Below, piece after piece: positions 1 through 9,229 of a stretch of 64,000 nt of DNA. The translations under genes and the position numbers were made by a program. Position 1 is the stretch's first letter. Each line of letters opens with the position of its first letter. The stretch comes from Isoetes taiwanensis (taxonomy: Eukaryota > Streptophyta > Lycopodiopsida > Isoetales > Isoetaceae), in NCBI GenBank assembly GCA_021234155.1, contig JAJEKV010000003.1, forward strand, positions 28,689,166-28,753,165, in the 5' to 3' direction. Under the pieces are notes generated by a model that was given only the letters and a program-made list of their open reading frames with translations, ran no database searches and was not told where the DNA came from.

Positions 1-995
1 ATCTCATCTTTTTGTTGTCCATTAGCCAAATCTAGCTGGGATCTGAGGTCCTGCAGATGGGCAGTATTACTTCTATGGACCTCTTTCCCCCAAATCTTGA
101 GCCAATTCTTGATTCTCTTGGAGACCCTAACCCACCAATCCATCCAACCCCTGTTACCCATAGGCTTAACCTCCTGAGAGATAATCTGCTGAAGGTTATG
201 CATAAAGTCATCCTGATCCAAAAGATTAGTGTTTAATTTGAAATAAGAATTCCTCTTTCTCTGAGGACTGTTACCACAAATGCTTATAAGCTGGGGGAAA
301 TGGTCAGAAAGAGTGTAGTTGGTGACGTTTGTGACCCTAGTGCTGTTGTTCCAAAGGGATTCACTAAGATAGAATCTGTCATGGAGGCAGCAAACAGGCT
401 GAGCTCTGTGATCACTCCAACTATAGGAATGAGGATTAACTCTGGCCAAAGAGAGGTGGTGAGAATATAGGAGAGAGTTCCAACTTGAGAATTCATTGTC
501 AGTCAAAGGTCTGAAGTTGGTGCTCCTCATATAGCTATGAGTAACCATACTGAAGTCACCTGCTAAAATGCAATCATCATAAGGAATTCTCTCTAGACTT
601 CTATTAATAACATCCCAAAGGCCAATTCTATCAGGGGGCTGGTGGTAGGCATAAACATTAATAAAGGCAATTCTTCTCTCTCCAACTTTTCCATGGATAA
701 TCTGCAATCTCCTACTATTGTCATTAACCATCTGAATATCATCCATGTTGAGTCTGTTATTCCAAGCTATGGTTATACCTGCAGAAGTGTTGTTAGCTTT
801 GAGAGACCAATGCTGAAAGTTAACAGGCAGAACATCTCTGATTACATAGTTAATATTATCATCATGAATTTTATGCTCTTGGAAAAAAATAAAATCTAAA
901 TTCATAGAACTTAGACAAACCTTTAATCTACCTCTCTTGATATTCAAATTGATGCCTTGGATATTCCAAGTGATGCCTTTAAGACTTAAATCCAT
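1..995 (-). CDS. LINE ORF2, N-terminal APE-type endonuclease domain (partial)
   Basis: This frame has its ATG at 995-993 and stays open for about 331 codons to the window edge. It begins MDLSLKGITWNIQGIN, the usual asparagine-containing first strand of endonuclease/exonuclease/phosphatase folds. FIFFQEHKIH supplies the catalytic glutamate, NVYAYHQP is the next core strand, ILAGDFSMV matches the GDFN-type motif, and YTLSDHFPQL carries the catalytic S-D-H triad. These are the residues LINE endonucleases use to nick target DNA before target-primed reverse transcription. The ATG lies 17 bases inside the end of ORF1, an overlap seen in some LINEs. The reverse transcriptase part is outside the window. 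Confidence 0.85.
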   Translation of the reverse strand, partial: MDLSLKGITWNIQGINLNIKRGRLKVCLSSMNLDFIFFQEHKIHDDNINYVIRDVLPVNFQHWSLKANNTSAGITIAWNNRLNMDDIQMVNDNSRRLQIIHGKVGERRIAFINVYAYHQPPDRIGLWDVINRSLERIPYDDCILAGDFSMVTHSYMRSTNFRPLTDNEFSSWNSLLYSHHLSLARVNPHSYSWSDHRAQPVCCLHDRFYLSESLWNNSTRVTNVTNYTLSDHFPQLISICGNSPQRKRNSYFKLNTNLLDQDDFMHNLQQIISQEVKPMGNRGWMDWWVRVSKRIKNWLKIWGKEVHRSNTAHLQDLRSQLDLANGQQKDE

Positions 996-1989
996 TAGAG
1001 AGGGTCTTTCTTGGGGATCTTCTTAGAGGTCCCATGGTAAAATCTTTAGGGCTTTTCTTCCCTCTTTTTCTTCTGCTGTTGACTGTTGACCAAGTCACAT
1101 CTTCCAAATTGGAAGTCTTATTAATGACCTGTAGATCAAAGTCGTCCTCTGAGTCTTCCTTCCTGATTTCCTCACAAGAACCAAAGTTGTCATTTAAAAT
1201 ACCAAGATCCAGAGTCGAGATGCTCATATTAATAGGGTCTTTGCTGATGATACAATCGGCCTTGTTGATGTGATTATTCTCCATGGTCTTGGATTTTGGT
1301 CTCCAGACCTGCCTGCCATGATTTGTTTCCACCTCTTTTTGCATCTTTGTCTCCTTATTTTCTTTAGGAGGAGAGAACTTAGCCAGAGGCATCTTAGAGT
1401 AGGAAATGTTAAGATTAAATATGCCTCTGTTGGGGATTTTGCATGGGATGCAGTCCTCCCAGTTAGAATAGATCTTTTTCTGAATACAAACAGAGGGGAA
1501 ACTGGTCTGAGGGATTGAGATCTGAATGATCTCCCCTAAGCTACTAGCAATGGTTCTAAGATGGGAGACAGTCCAGCAACCCATAAGCAAATTTGTGTAG
1601 GAGATCCAAGTGGTAGTAGCAATTGTAGAGAAATCCCCTGGAATATAGAAAGGATCCCATTTCATAATGTAGACTGGATATCCTGAGATTATAGAGATCT
1701 TTCTGATGAGAATTTGAGGGACACTCTTCTCTTCTTTACAAATAATTTGAAAAGTCTTATTGTCCAGCTTGAGGATAGAAAGAATAAGAACTAGAAGAGT
1801 TTTGGTAATCCAGTATTTCACAATGCTTAAGGAAGGGCAATTTTGGGGGAAATGGACAAGAATTCCATGATTGGTATATCTGACCTTGGCCGAGTTATCA
1901 GTAATGTTACACAGGTCAAGAATGTCCTCATCTTTATTGGTAACTTTTTCTAAATTCCCTGGATCAGTGGCAACATTAACAGAATTCAA
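979..1989 (-). CDS. LINE ORF1-like protein with DUF4283-type region
   Basis: About 336 codons are open, with no ATG at the left of the frame: the frame opens after a TAA near 2025 and the first usable codon is TTG. The N-terminal 150 residues resemble the DUF4283 region of plant LINE ORF1 (TTTWISYTNLLMGCWTVSHL then ASSLGEIIQI), which probably binds nucleic acid. A later QVWRPK motif is also common in plant LINE ORF1 proteins, and the C-terminus is very basic (SRRKRGKKSP, LRRSPRKT). The usual CCHC zinc knuckle is not seen in this frame. The preceding ORF overlaps it by four bases in another frame, so one original ORF1 has probably been split by a frameshift. Confidence 0.65.
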   Translation of the reverse strand: MNSVNVATDPGNLEKVTNKDEDILDLCNITDNSAKVRYTNHGILVHFPQNCPSLSIVKYWITKTLLVLILSILKLDNKTFQIICKEEKSVPQILIRKISIISGYPVYIMKWDPFYIPGDFSTIATTTWISYTNLLMGCWTVSHLRTIASSLGEIIQISIPQTSFPSVCIQKKIYSNWEDCIPCKIPNRGIFNLNISYSKMPLAKFSPPKENKETKMQKEVETNHGRQVWRPKSKTMENNHINKADCIISKDPINMSISTLDLGILNDNFGSCEEIRKEDSEDDFDLQVINKTSNLEDVTWSTVNSRRKRGKKSPKDFTMGPLRRSPRKTLSNGFKS

Positions 1990-2621
1990 AGAATTGAGTA
2001 AAGCGTTCTGTAGGAGTTACCATTGATTTTGTCATACTTCCCCATAATTGGGACCGAGGACTTCAGAGATTGCTTGGAGACTTTCGTTTTATTTTTGTCC
2101 AGATTTTGCTCCTTGATGCTGGTACAGTTATGGCAGTCACAGTTAGCACAATCCGTCGGGTGAAAGTATCCATTACTGTCAGCAATTTTGCACTTGGTAG
2201 GAGTGTGAAGCGGGAGTTGGTAGGTTTTGTAATCCATCTCCACCTCTTTCAAAGTTTCGGCGGCAAAGGAAGGGAATCTTCTCTTGAAGCCTTTTCGGAA
2301 GCTCTCTATAACATGATCATCAGCCTCCTCCCAGACTTTCACTAAATGAAAAGAGGCTTTTGATTTCCATCCGAGATCCTCAAGTTCTTCTACTAGAGTC
2401 TTTGCTGCTTGTAACATTTCCGTCATCGATCTTCTGAATATCTGATTTTTTAGGCTGCAGCAGTCTTCTTTCGAGTGCCCTGTCTTCACCCTTATCAGCT
2501 GGTACAGAAGTATGTCCATTTCCTGGATTTTTTGAAGCATCTGCCAAGCCAAGTCCCGGTCATTGGCTTTGCCTTCTTTGTACTGATTTTCAAGCCTTTG
2601 CATTTCGAGTTTACACACCAT
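1986..2621 (-). CDS. LINE-associated ORF with CxxCxCxxC cluster
   Basis: This is a 211-codon frame starting at an ATG. Its first half is helical and charged (KLEMQRLENQYKEGKAND, then AAKTLVEELEDLGW), like a coiled coil. The second half holds a compact cysteine cluster, TDCANCDCHNC, that might bind metal. It lies between the small upstream ORF and the DUF4283-like ORF, so it is probably part of the LINE ORF1 polyprotein. It is in the same frame as the upstream ORF, separated only by one TAG. I do not recognise the family from sequence alone. Confidence 0.5.
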   Translation of the reverse strand: MVCKLEMQRLENQYKEGKANDRDLAWQMLQKIQEMDILLYQLIRVKTGHSKEDCCSLKNQIFRRSMTEMLQAAKTLVEELEDLGWKSKASFHLVKVWEEADDHVIESFRKGFKRRFPSFAAETLKEVEMDYKTYQLPLHTPTKCKIADSNGYFHPTDCANCDCHNCTSIKEQNLDKNKTKVSKQSLKSSVPIMGKYDKINGNSYRTLYSIL

Positions 2622-2624
2622 AAT

Positions 2625-2870
2625 CTAACCTTCTTTTTGTATTCCCATGCAATCTGATGCGGCTTCTCGTTGTTCTCTAATGATGTCAAAGGCAGCCTTA
2701 AGTTCTTTCATCTTAATCCAAGCTTGATCCTTCTTATCATCCAGAACAAAGATTTGGTCCCAGCTCTGAATGATCAGAATGGGATCTGTGTCCTTATACT
2801 CATAGGGTATTCTTGCAGAGGATGAAGAACCTCCCGTGGCCGGTTTGTTTGTCAACTCCTTGGTCCTCAT
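2625..2870 (-). CDS. Small LINE-associated ORF upstream of an in-frame TAG
   Basis: This 81-codon frame ends in TAG and is followed two codons later by the ATG of the next ORF in the same frame. It contains IPYEYKDTDPILIIQSWDQI and a helical charged C-terminus. The most economical reading is that both ORFs were once one protein and a stop codon arose between them. The stop is also present in the second copy at about 19521, so it predates the tandem duplication. Function unknown. Confidence 0.4.
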   Translation of the reverse strand: MRTKELTNKPATGGSSSSARIPYEYKDTDPILIIQSWDQIFVLDDKKDQAWIKMKELKAAFDIIREQREAASDCMGIQKEG

Positions 2871-3402
2871 AGTGCAACAGGGAGAAGAGAAGCGGTCGAG
2901 GAAGGGAATAGAGACAAGAACAGACTAAAAAGAATGAAAAGGAAGGGGAAAAGGATCTTTGAGGGGGGAAGAAAGATGGAGGGAGCGAAAGATCCGAAAA
3001 AGGGAATAAAGGAAAGAAAGAATGATTGGAATGGAACGGAAAGCTGCTAAGATAATGAAGAGGGGCAGCTCATACCCTGAGTCCCCTGCTAGGATCTAAT
3101 CAGAGGTGAGTGGTCCCATCGGTCGTCAGAAGGCAGCAGAATCGAAAAAACCAGAAAAACCAGAAAATCAGAGAAAAGAAAAGAAAATAAGATGGGGGAA
3201 CCAAGAGTCGACAGGGTTAGTTAGCCACCCCAAACCTCCAGACCACAGTACCAAGATCTCCAAAGAATTCTGCTGGCTGAAGATCGAAGAAATCTGCCCA
3301 GTGGTACAGGGGTTCGGTACCGAATTCGATGGGGACCTCTAGAAGGAAGAGGTTTCTTTCAAATCTGTTACCCAAAGCAATGTAAGGCTGAGAGTTGTGA
3401 GC
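2871..3402 (-). other. Pyrimidine-rich stretch (minus strand) inside the LINE 5' region
   Basis: The plus strand is strongly purine-biased here (long GAAGGA/GGGGAA runs at 2880-3010 and AAAACCAG runs near 3150), so the LINE sense strand is C/T-rich. No convincing ORF is present in this stretch in copy A. It may be an untranslated spacer or decayed coding sequence. In the second copy the upstream ORF extends across part of it. Confidence 0.4.
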
Positions 3403-3663
3403 TCACACTCTGAAGGAGCCAATTCTGTCAAAACAAAGGATGCAGAGAAAAAACTTGTCAAAAAATTCAAAATCTGCCCTACAGAAACCTATTCTGGATT
3501 GATTAGAGCTAGCTAATTCGATTAAATCCTCGATGGATTGAAGAGTATCCTCATGGCCTTGGGGTGGGATGACAAAACCCAGCCCCTGGAGAACAGCTTC
3601 GAGTAAAGCCTCATCCATCAGGGCTGGGTAGTGCACACTTCCCGAGGCGCGAGTAGGATGCAC
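3403..3663 (-). pseudogene. LINE 5' ORF, interrupted by TGA
   Basis: The frame begins with a likely ATG at MDEALLEAVLQGLGFVIPP and is acidic and helical. It stops at a TGA after FDRIGSFRV. In the second copy (20116-20535) the same position reads TCA and the frame continues for about 52 more residues (VPIEFGTESLYHWADFF region). Copy A therefore carries a private nonsense change. The N-terminus resembles those of some plant LINE ORF1 proteins, but I cannot name the family. Confidence 0.45.
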
Positions 3664-5496
3664 TTAGTTTCATCTCCTCTATTCTGTAATCCTGTCATTA
3701 GCAAGATATGTCTTACTGCAGTTCCCTATTGTTCTTCCATTGAAAAATATTATGAAATAAAAAACGAAATACTATTACTTTAACAAATGGCACATCATCA
3801 AACAACGAATACTGCTCATTCTTGTTGTAGAATGAACGCTATCTTCTTGCAAAACCAGAAGTGTAAAACCACAGGAATATCGAAATCAACATCCACGATT
3901 CTTTACCATTCTTGCACTAAAAATGTGAAAGTATAAATGCATACCTTTGTTGAAGATTGCAGCACGGAAAGAAGGCAGAATGAAAGAATGTTTTTAGATT
4001 CTTGAACAACATCCATTGTGAGCAAAGATGTAAAAGGTGAGAGAATCGCCAAAATCGCTACTCCATATTGCTGTAAATTGAAACTAATGTGTTTCAGCAT
4101 CAGAACCGGTGCCGCCCTTGTCTGATCTGCCACTGTCGCCGCTCCAACAGACGAAGGAAGAAACAAAAACCTAACCTAGTGTAGCAAACCGCCCCAATAA
4201 TCCTGCTGCTGCAATCGGTGGCGCCGTGATTCCATACCTATTACCTACCATAAATACATCTTCAGGGTAGACTTCAATCCTGGAGTCTGGAGTCTGGACG
4301 CCTGGCCTGCTAAACCCAGTGGACGGCAGCGATGAAGATCGTGAGAAAGGGAAGAAGAAAGAAACGAAAAACGTAACAGGAGAAAGAAATGAACAAAAAC
4401 CTAAACCTAATAAGAAAACGAAACATAATAAACCTAAAAAAAAAAAAAAACAATTACTATAATACATCAAATATATAAAGCTCAAGAAAAGAAAAAATTT
4501 CCGGCAAATTATATACCCTGCCGGAAATTCGCATGGAAATATTTTTATCCCCGGTAATTTCCCTACATACATATTTTTGTTGCCGCAACTACTTCCTGCA
4601 ATTTTTTTTCTTTATCGGAAATATCAATTTTCAACCGGTAGTCTGCTTAACTTCCTAGGAATTTGGTGCACACTGCCTAAAGGGCATCAAATGTATTGGC
4701 CCCAGATTTTCGAAAAATTAAAAAATAGAAAGGGAATTCAATTTCCATATGATAGCGTTTTTTCCTTTTTAATTTTTAGGCAGGTTGGTTTTTTTTTTTT
4801 TTTGTTTCCCGAACCTGGATCACCATCCCTTGTCCCTGCAAGTTCAAAGGAGGAAGAGGACTTGAACTAAGGAAAATTGTTCTGCTCAGTACCACAAAAC
4901 AACATGAAATTGAAAATCCTAAGATTGGAATCACACTAAGGCCAACCCCAATTAAATACATAGCAGAACTAGGTGAGCATTAGGCATAATGAGAGGGTTT
5001 TGCGTGCTATTTGATATCACACTAGGCCCATGGCCAAGTGAAAAAGAAAATGACACATTATTCTGGTTCTTGCTTCATATTCAAAGCATTTTGACTCGCT
5101 GAATATTCATTGCATCGATCAACTCCACAGGTTTCTCCCCCACAGGCTCAAATCATGGAGCTGGGAGGCATTTTTGCACAAACCAAGCACTCCATAACCA
5201 CCTCATGATTAAAATTTTACTTATTTTTATCTTTTTTCCTATAACTCTGACGAAGCTGAAATTTTGTAATCCAAGGCGTAATATAAATGCATTTTAGGTC
5301 AAAATATCAAAAAAATTAATTTTTTTTTTTCAAAAATACAAAGAAAATAGCCTCAGAAAGCACCCACTAAACACCATGTCTCGCTAACACAAAACGTGTC
5401 CTACACCTCCATGCTTTGACCCCACAGTCCAGATTCGATCAAGGGTGTTTGCAAATTGGCTAAACTAAAGGATTTTGCATGTGAACGATCAATTGC
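3664..5496. other. LINE 5' flank with a possible minus-strand exon and low-complexity sequence
   Basis: A minus-strand open stretch (about 4160 to 3943) reads AAPVLMLKHISFNLQQYG and ends at a plausible donor (AACAAAG then GTATGC), so it may be a first exon. The second copy shifts frame in the middle, so support is weak. The rest is AT-rich, with homopolymer runs at 4440, 4790 and 5320. Repeat R starts at 5497. No gene is recognised. Confidence 0.3.
4496..4529. repeat. Perfect 11-bp inverted repeat (hairpin)
   Basis: AATTTCCGGCA at 4496-4506 is answered by TGCCGGAAATT at 4519-4529 across a 12-bp AT-rich loop. The same hairpin is present in the second unit near 21394-21427. It could be a MITE remnant or a cruciform-prone site. 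Confidence 0.6.
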
Positions 5497-5691
5497 AGGG
5501 TGTGATCTACAGCCGATTGACGGGCTCTTGGCCACAGTAAATCTAACAAGCCTTTTTTGGGCACAACACCAGCAACACACCATGCATGGTTATGGCTGAT
5601 TATTTGTCATTGAGGATCCAAAGCTTCAGCCTTATCCGTATACTTTCATGTCCTGTTATTTACCGCAATCTAACTTAAGCTAGCCATTTGT

Positions 5692-5979
5692 TTGAATGAT
5701 CACGTGGTGCTTGAGAAAATGGAACGTAAGCGTCAAACAAATTGCAATGAGGTATACCCTAATTATGCCACTCAAGAATTGCTACACACACCATGCCACG
5801 AGATTAATCTGAATTGTATAACATGCAACATATCTCGCTACACTTCTATATGCATATCTTCACACCTTGAGGGCTCAAGATCTTCAAGTTTTCATACTAG
5901 TTTGACAAGAAATATTTCCCTTGAAGGAGGGAGTCAAGTGATTAATGAAGCAATTCAGAGTTTTGTTGAACTTACTTGA
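5692..5979 (+). CDS. Unrecognised ORF within R (conserved in R copies 1-3)
   Basis: A 95-codon frame (starts NDHVVLEKMERKRQTNCNEV) is kept in the copies at 5692, 15918 and 22580 and broken in the fourth. It has a Cys/His cluster (HTPCHEINLNCITCN) but matches no family I know. Conservation between copies is expected from recent duplication, so coding status is doubtful. Confidence 0.2.
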   Translation: MNDHVVLEKMERKRQTNCNEVYPNYATQELLHTPCHEINLNCITCNISRYTSICISSHLEGSRSSSFHTSLTRNISLEGGSQVINEAIQSFVELT

Positions 5980-6449
5980 TGGAAATGGATGTGTATGCAA
6001 TGGAGATAACTGGGATTGGGAAAAATACTTGATCTGGAGAAGGTATTCAACGTAGAAATATTGCAACCTTCATTAATTTAGGCATAACACAATTTGCAGA
6101 TAAACGTTGCGTTCAGAGACGTATTCCATATCACAAGTCCATTATTAAGCAAGCATTGCATTGTTAAACATTGGATAATAGTGACAGAGAGAAAAGTTTG
6201 TGGCGGCCTTGGCCACCGCAATAAATTTCTTGCATATCTTAACACTTTGCAAGAATGACGCCTTCCATTCCATTACAAAAATATATGAACAATGGGCAAA
6301 TATACACCTAATAAATGTTTGTGTAACCACATTCCTCCTACATAAGGATATATCACCATTGTACTCAACATTGAGAGAACAATTCCAACTCCCATGTACA
6401 TCCCTATATAAGAATATTTCATCACTAGTGTTGTACATCAGGGAATAAA

Positions 6450-7010
6450 TTACTAATCGCATATTTCTTATTAGCCATAATGGCTTTAGCTAAACTTGCT
6501 CACGATTAATCCCAAAACTTTCTGTGGTTTAGCTAAACTCTACACATGCAACCCTCTCATACTTTCTAGCGTTTAGCTAAACTAACCCAAAATTCATCCC
6601 AAAATTTTCTGTGGTGTGGTCAACGAAAAATATTAAGCTAAAAAGTATTATGTTTTTTTCTTCAATTGTTTCCATTTACTTTAGTCATTTTCTTTGTGGA
6701 AATAATCTAAAACAATGTGAACTAGCTAAATCTAGGCCTCAGAGTATTCTATAGAATGCTGGCTAAACTAGCCCGAAATTCATTCCAAAAGTTTCTAAGG
6801 TTTAACTAAACAATACAAAATTTCAATCTCTTACATTCTAGCATTTGGCTAAAGAGATCGAAGGTTGGTGCTAGCGCGAAAAAAGTTAAGCTAAAATTAT
6901 TATTTTTTTGCCAATTTTTTCCATTTACTTTAGCCAATATTTTTTGAAAATGTGCTAAAAAATCGCCAAATAGCTAAGCTTAGCCCTTAAATTATTCCAT
7001 GTTGTACACT
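6450..7010. repeat. Diverged internal duplication with GTTTAGCTAAAC palindromes
   Basis: Two halves of roughly 290 bp share the same order of blocks: TTAGCTAAAC, AAATTCATCCCAAAA, ATTAAGCTAAAA, TTCCATTTACTTTAG. The 12-bp self-complementary palindrome GTTTAGCTAAAC occurs at 6527 and 6571. Near-identical ~28-bp direct repeats (AACCACATTCCTCCTACATA) flank the block at about 6325 and 7019. This looks like an old non-autonomous element or a nested tandem duplication inside R. Confidence 0.55.
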
Positions 7011-7162
7011 GTTTGCATAACCACATTCCTCCTACATAAAAATATCCTTTCTAGCAAAAAGATAAAGATACAATGATAAATAATATCTAGATAATTGATG
7101 TGAGGCATAGAATGCCTTGAAGAAAGCAATGGAATCCAGAGCAATCCTAGTTTATCCAAGCA

Positions 7163-7507
7163 ATGGAGTCAAGCAGTCGGAGGAAGATTTGCCATTCCGA
7201 GGCCCTTGAATTTTGCAGAAGAATCAAGCAGGCAATTGGCGTGATAAACCAGAAACAATGTTTTGTGCTACGGTTACTCGCGGCTTGCATCGAACGATAT
7301 CATGAATCATGGATTAACATATCTCATCCACAATTAGAATCAGATCGGACCGCCAAACTAGGGAAGGAGCTGCTTACAATTTTAGAAGATGGCTTGCGAC
7401 TCATCAATCTCTGTGACGAAAAGGACTCCCCTGCCCAAGTAAATGTACATTTGGTCATGGGTTCAAACCTTGCCAATGTTATTTATATTTTGGAAGTTGG
7501 TTACTAG
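7163..7507 (+). pseudogene. Truncated N-terminal exon of an MLKL/DUF1221-like protein kinase, fused to repeat
   Basis: The ATG-started frame begins ESSSRRKICHSEALEFCRRI and contains INQKQCFVLRLLAACIERY, followed by ILEDGLRLINLCDEKDSPAQV. The same DNA, inverted, forms the start of the kinase gene at 54.6-55.95 kb, where it continues into a full kinase. Here homology stops right after PAQV (about 7440). The last ~22 residues are translated from the tandem repeat, so the ORF is chimeric. The INQKQC motif and the alpha-helical pattern recall the N-terminal domain of plant MLKL-like (DUF1221) proteins, but that link is tentative. Intact copies sit at 17389 and 24090; the fourth (about 36785) is frame-broken. 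Confidence 0.6.
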
Positions 7508-8240
7508 GGGTATACGATGATGATCCCCGACGTAGTAGAACTTAAAAAGCCTATACGTGTCCTCCACTTTGGCTGTCGCAAGGCAGTGGATAACCTAGCT
7601 AGTCTGTACAAGATTAGTCTAGTATGGACCTTAAACAAAGTAATAAAAAAACAATGGGACTATGGTAGGTGGCACTAGGATGGTGAGGCTAAAAAGCCAT
7701 GCCCCTAGAGTGCCCCTAGGACCGAGACTTCCTAAGGCGGGATTAAATCCTGCCTACAAAGTGTGCATGTAAGGTAAAAGTTTTGCTCAACGGATGTGTG
7801 GTGAGTTTGTATAGGCTTAGTAATGCCAAAATAAATGTACATTTGGTCATGGGTTCAAACCTTGCCAATGTCATTTATATTTGGAAGTTGGTTACTAGGG
7901 GTATACGATGATGATCCCCGACGTGGTAGAACTTAAAAAGCCTATACGTGTCCTCCATTTTGGCTATCGCAAGGCAGTGGGATAAGCTAGCTAGTCTGTA
8001 CAAGATTAGTCTAGTATGGACCATAAACAAAGTAATAAAAAAACAATGGGACTATGGTAGGTGGCACTAGGATGGTGAGGCTAAAAAGCCATGCCCCTAG
8101 AGTTGCCCCTAGGACCTAGACTTCTTAAGGCGGGATTAAATCCTGCCTACAAAGTATGCATGTAAGGCAAACGTTTTGCCCAACGGATGTGTGGTGAGTT
8201 GGTATAGGTCTAGTAATGCCAAAATAAATGTACATTTGGT
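7441..8240 (+). repeat. ~392-bp tandem repeat array, copy 1 (two units)
   Basis: Units begin AAATGTACATTTGG at 7441, 7833 and 8226, the last only ~15 bp long. Each contains GGTTCAAACC, a close match to the Pol III B box. About 40 bp upstream, at the end of the previous unit, lies TGGTATAGGCCTAG or a variant, which is close to the A box. The array directly continues from the kinase-exon fragment. Confidence 0.8.
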
Positions 8241-9131
8241 GTTGAATGCCATTGTCTTTACAGTTTCCAGCAGAATATACTCCAGCAGCTATAGCATTGG
8301 CATATACAAAGATGTTTTAAGTTTCTTGCAATTCTAGCGGCCTTACATTCTATTATCTTACTATTATTTGTTGTTTGCCTTATCTTGCAGCCCACCTCTT
8401 CAAGTTTGCTAATTACAGCAGTAAGATGATGTGGAACAACTCCAGACTTTGATATAGTTGAGCGGGTGACTGCAACTGCGATTAAGAAGGTGCCAGCTTC
8501 TATACGATTTGGAATTCTTGTAAAATCACAACCATGTGTCTATCTGTGTTGCTTATACGCCGCTTTCCAATTTTCCTCTTTCTTTTCTAGAGCATATACT
8601 ATTTAGGGGAGGTGTTGATATTGTTGAAGAACTTAGCCGTCTTATCACGAATTCTCTCTATCATATTATAGAGCTTTAACAAGGTAATGTAAGTTTTAGC
8701 TTAAATTTTGGTTCTCTTATGGTTCTTGTATTATTTAAACTTGTTAGAGCTCATATATATTAATTGTGTTCGGAAAAAGATTCTTTATTAAGTTTATCCT
8801 ATTGATTGTGTTTCATGCATAGGAAATAACATAGGAATAACATTGATTGTGTTTCATGCATAGGAAGCAAGGCATGTCATTTGGCCAGTAGAGGAGCGAC
8901 ATCGAAATGTAATTTTTTCTAGATTATGAAATTAGTAACGAACTTATAATTTAATTTTATGTCATTTTTCTTGTGTAGGCCATTGAGCAATTGCTTCTTC
9001 TGGATGATATGGAAGTACAAGCTGATAATGAAGATCTACCTAATAACGTTGAACAAGATGATATTTATGCACATCAAAATTATATTGATGAGCATGATGG
9101 TAGTGGTGTAGCAGGCAGCTATGCCTGCTGA
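8241..9131 (+). other. Exon-like blocks of an unrecognised gene (plus strand)
   Basis: The best block is 8979-9131. A TTGTGTAG acceptor is followed by 50 open codons (AIEQLLLLDDMEVQADNEDL then NNVEQDDIYAHQNYIDEHDG) ending in TGA. An upstream block ends near 8910 at a possible GTAATT donor after EARHVIWPVEERHRN. The acidic C-terminus looks coding. The family is not recognised; a transposase C-terminus is possible. The identical block lies at 25907-26059. Confidence 0.4.
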
Positions 9132-9229
9132 AACAATATTGTATTTCTTTTGAATTAATAAAAAAAAATTCTTTTTGTTATGCTTTATTTTGTTATTATA
9201 TAAAGAGAATCTGAAAAAAAAATGTATAA

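Larger units (their letters stand above)
1..3663 (-). mobile_element. LINE (non-LTR retrotransposon), copy A, 5' part
   Basis: The minus strand reads, 5' to 3', through an N-terminal ORF, a pyrimidine-rich stretch, a small ORF, a Cys-containing ORF, a DUF4283-like ORF1 and the apurinic-type endonuclease that starts ORF2. This order is typical of plant L1-type LINEs. Reverse transcriptase would lie off the left edge, so only the 5' part is visible. Several reading frames are broken (an in-frame TAG near 2625, a TGA near 3400 and no ATG for ORF1), so the copy is probably inactive. A second copy of 1259-3663 starts at 18154 as part of the tandem duplication. The exact 5' boundary is uncertain, because homology to the second copy runs on past it. 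Confidence 0.8.
5497..7440 (+). repeat. Repeat R, copy 1
   Basis: This ~1.94-kb segment starts AGGGTGTGATCTACAGCC and ends where a kinase-like exon fuses to the ~392-bp array. Four copies exist (5497, 15723, 22385, 35117), two per duplicated unit. It contains an unrecognised 95-codon ORF at 5692-5979, AT-rich palindromic sequence and the kinase-exon fragment. The copies have unrelated left flanks, so R was duplicated separately before the 16.9-kb event. Confidence 0.85.

Noticed and set aside
4171-4572. 133-codon minus-strand ORF
   Set aside because: It reads through poly-A/T tracts and a hairpin (FFFFFLGLL-type composition) and is shortened in the second copy, so low-complexity by-product.
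6145-6462. 105-codon minus-strand ORF inside R
   Set aside because: It overlaps an opposite-strand ORF, has no domain, and its retention in copies reflects recent duplication only.
7833-7870. Functional tRNA gene in the tandem repeat
   Set aside because: A- and B-box-like words are present, but the sequence does not fold into acceptor, D, anticodon and T stems that I can pair.
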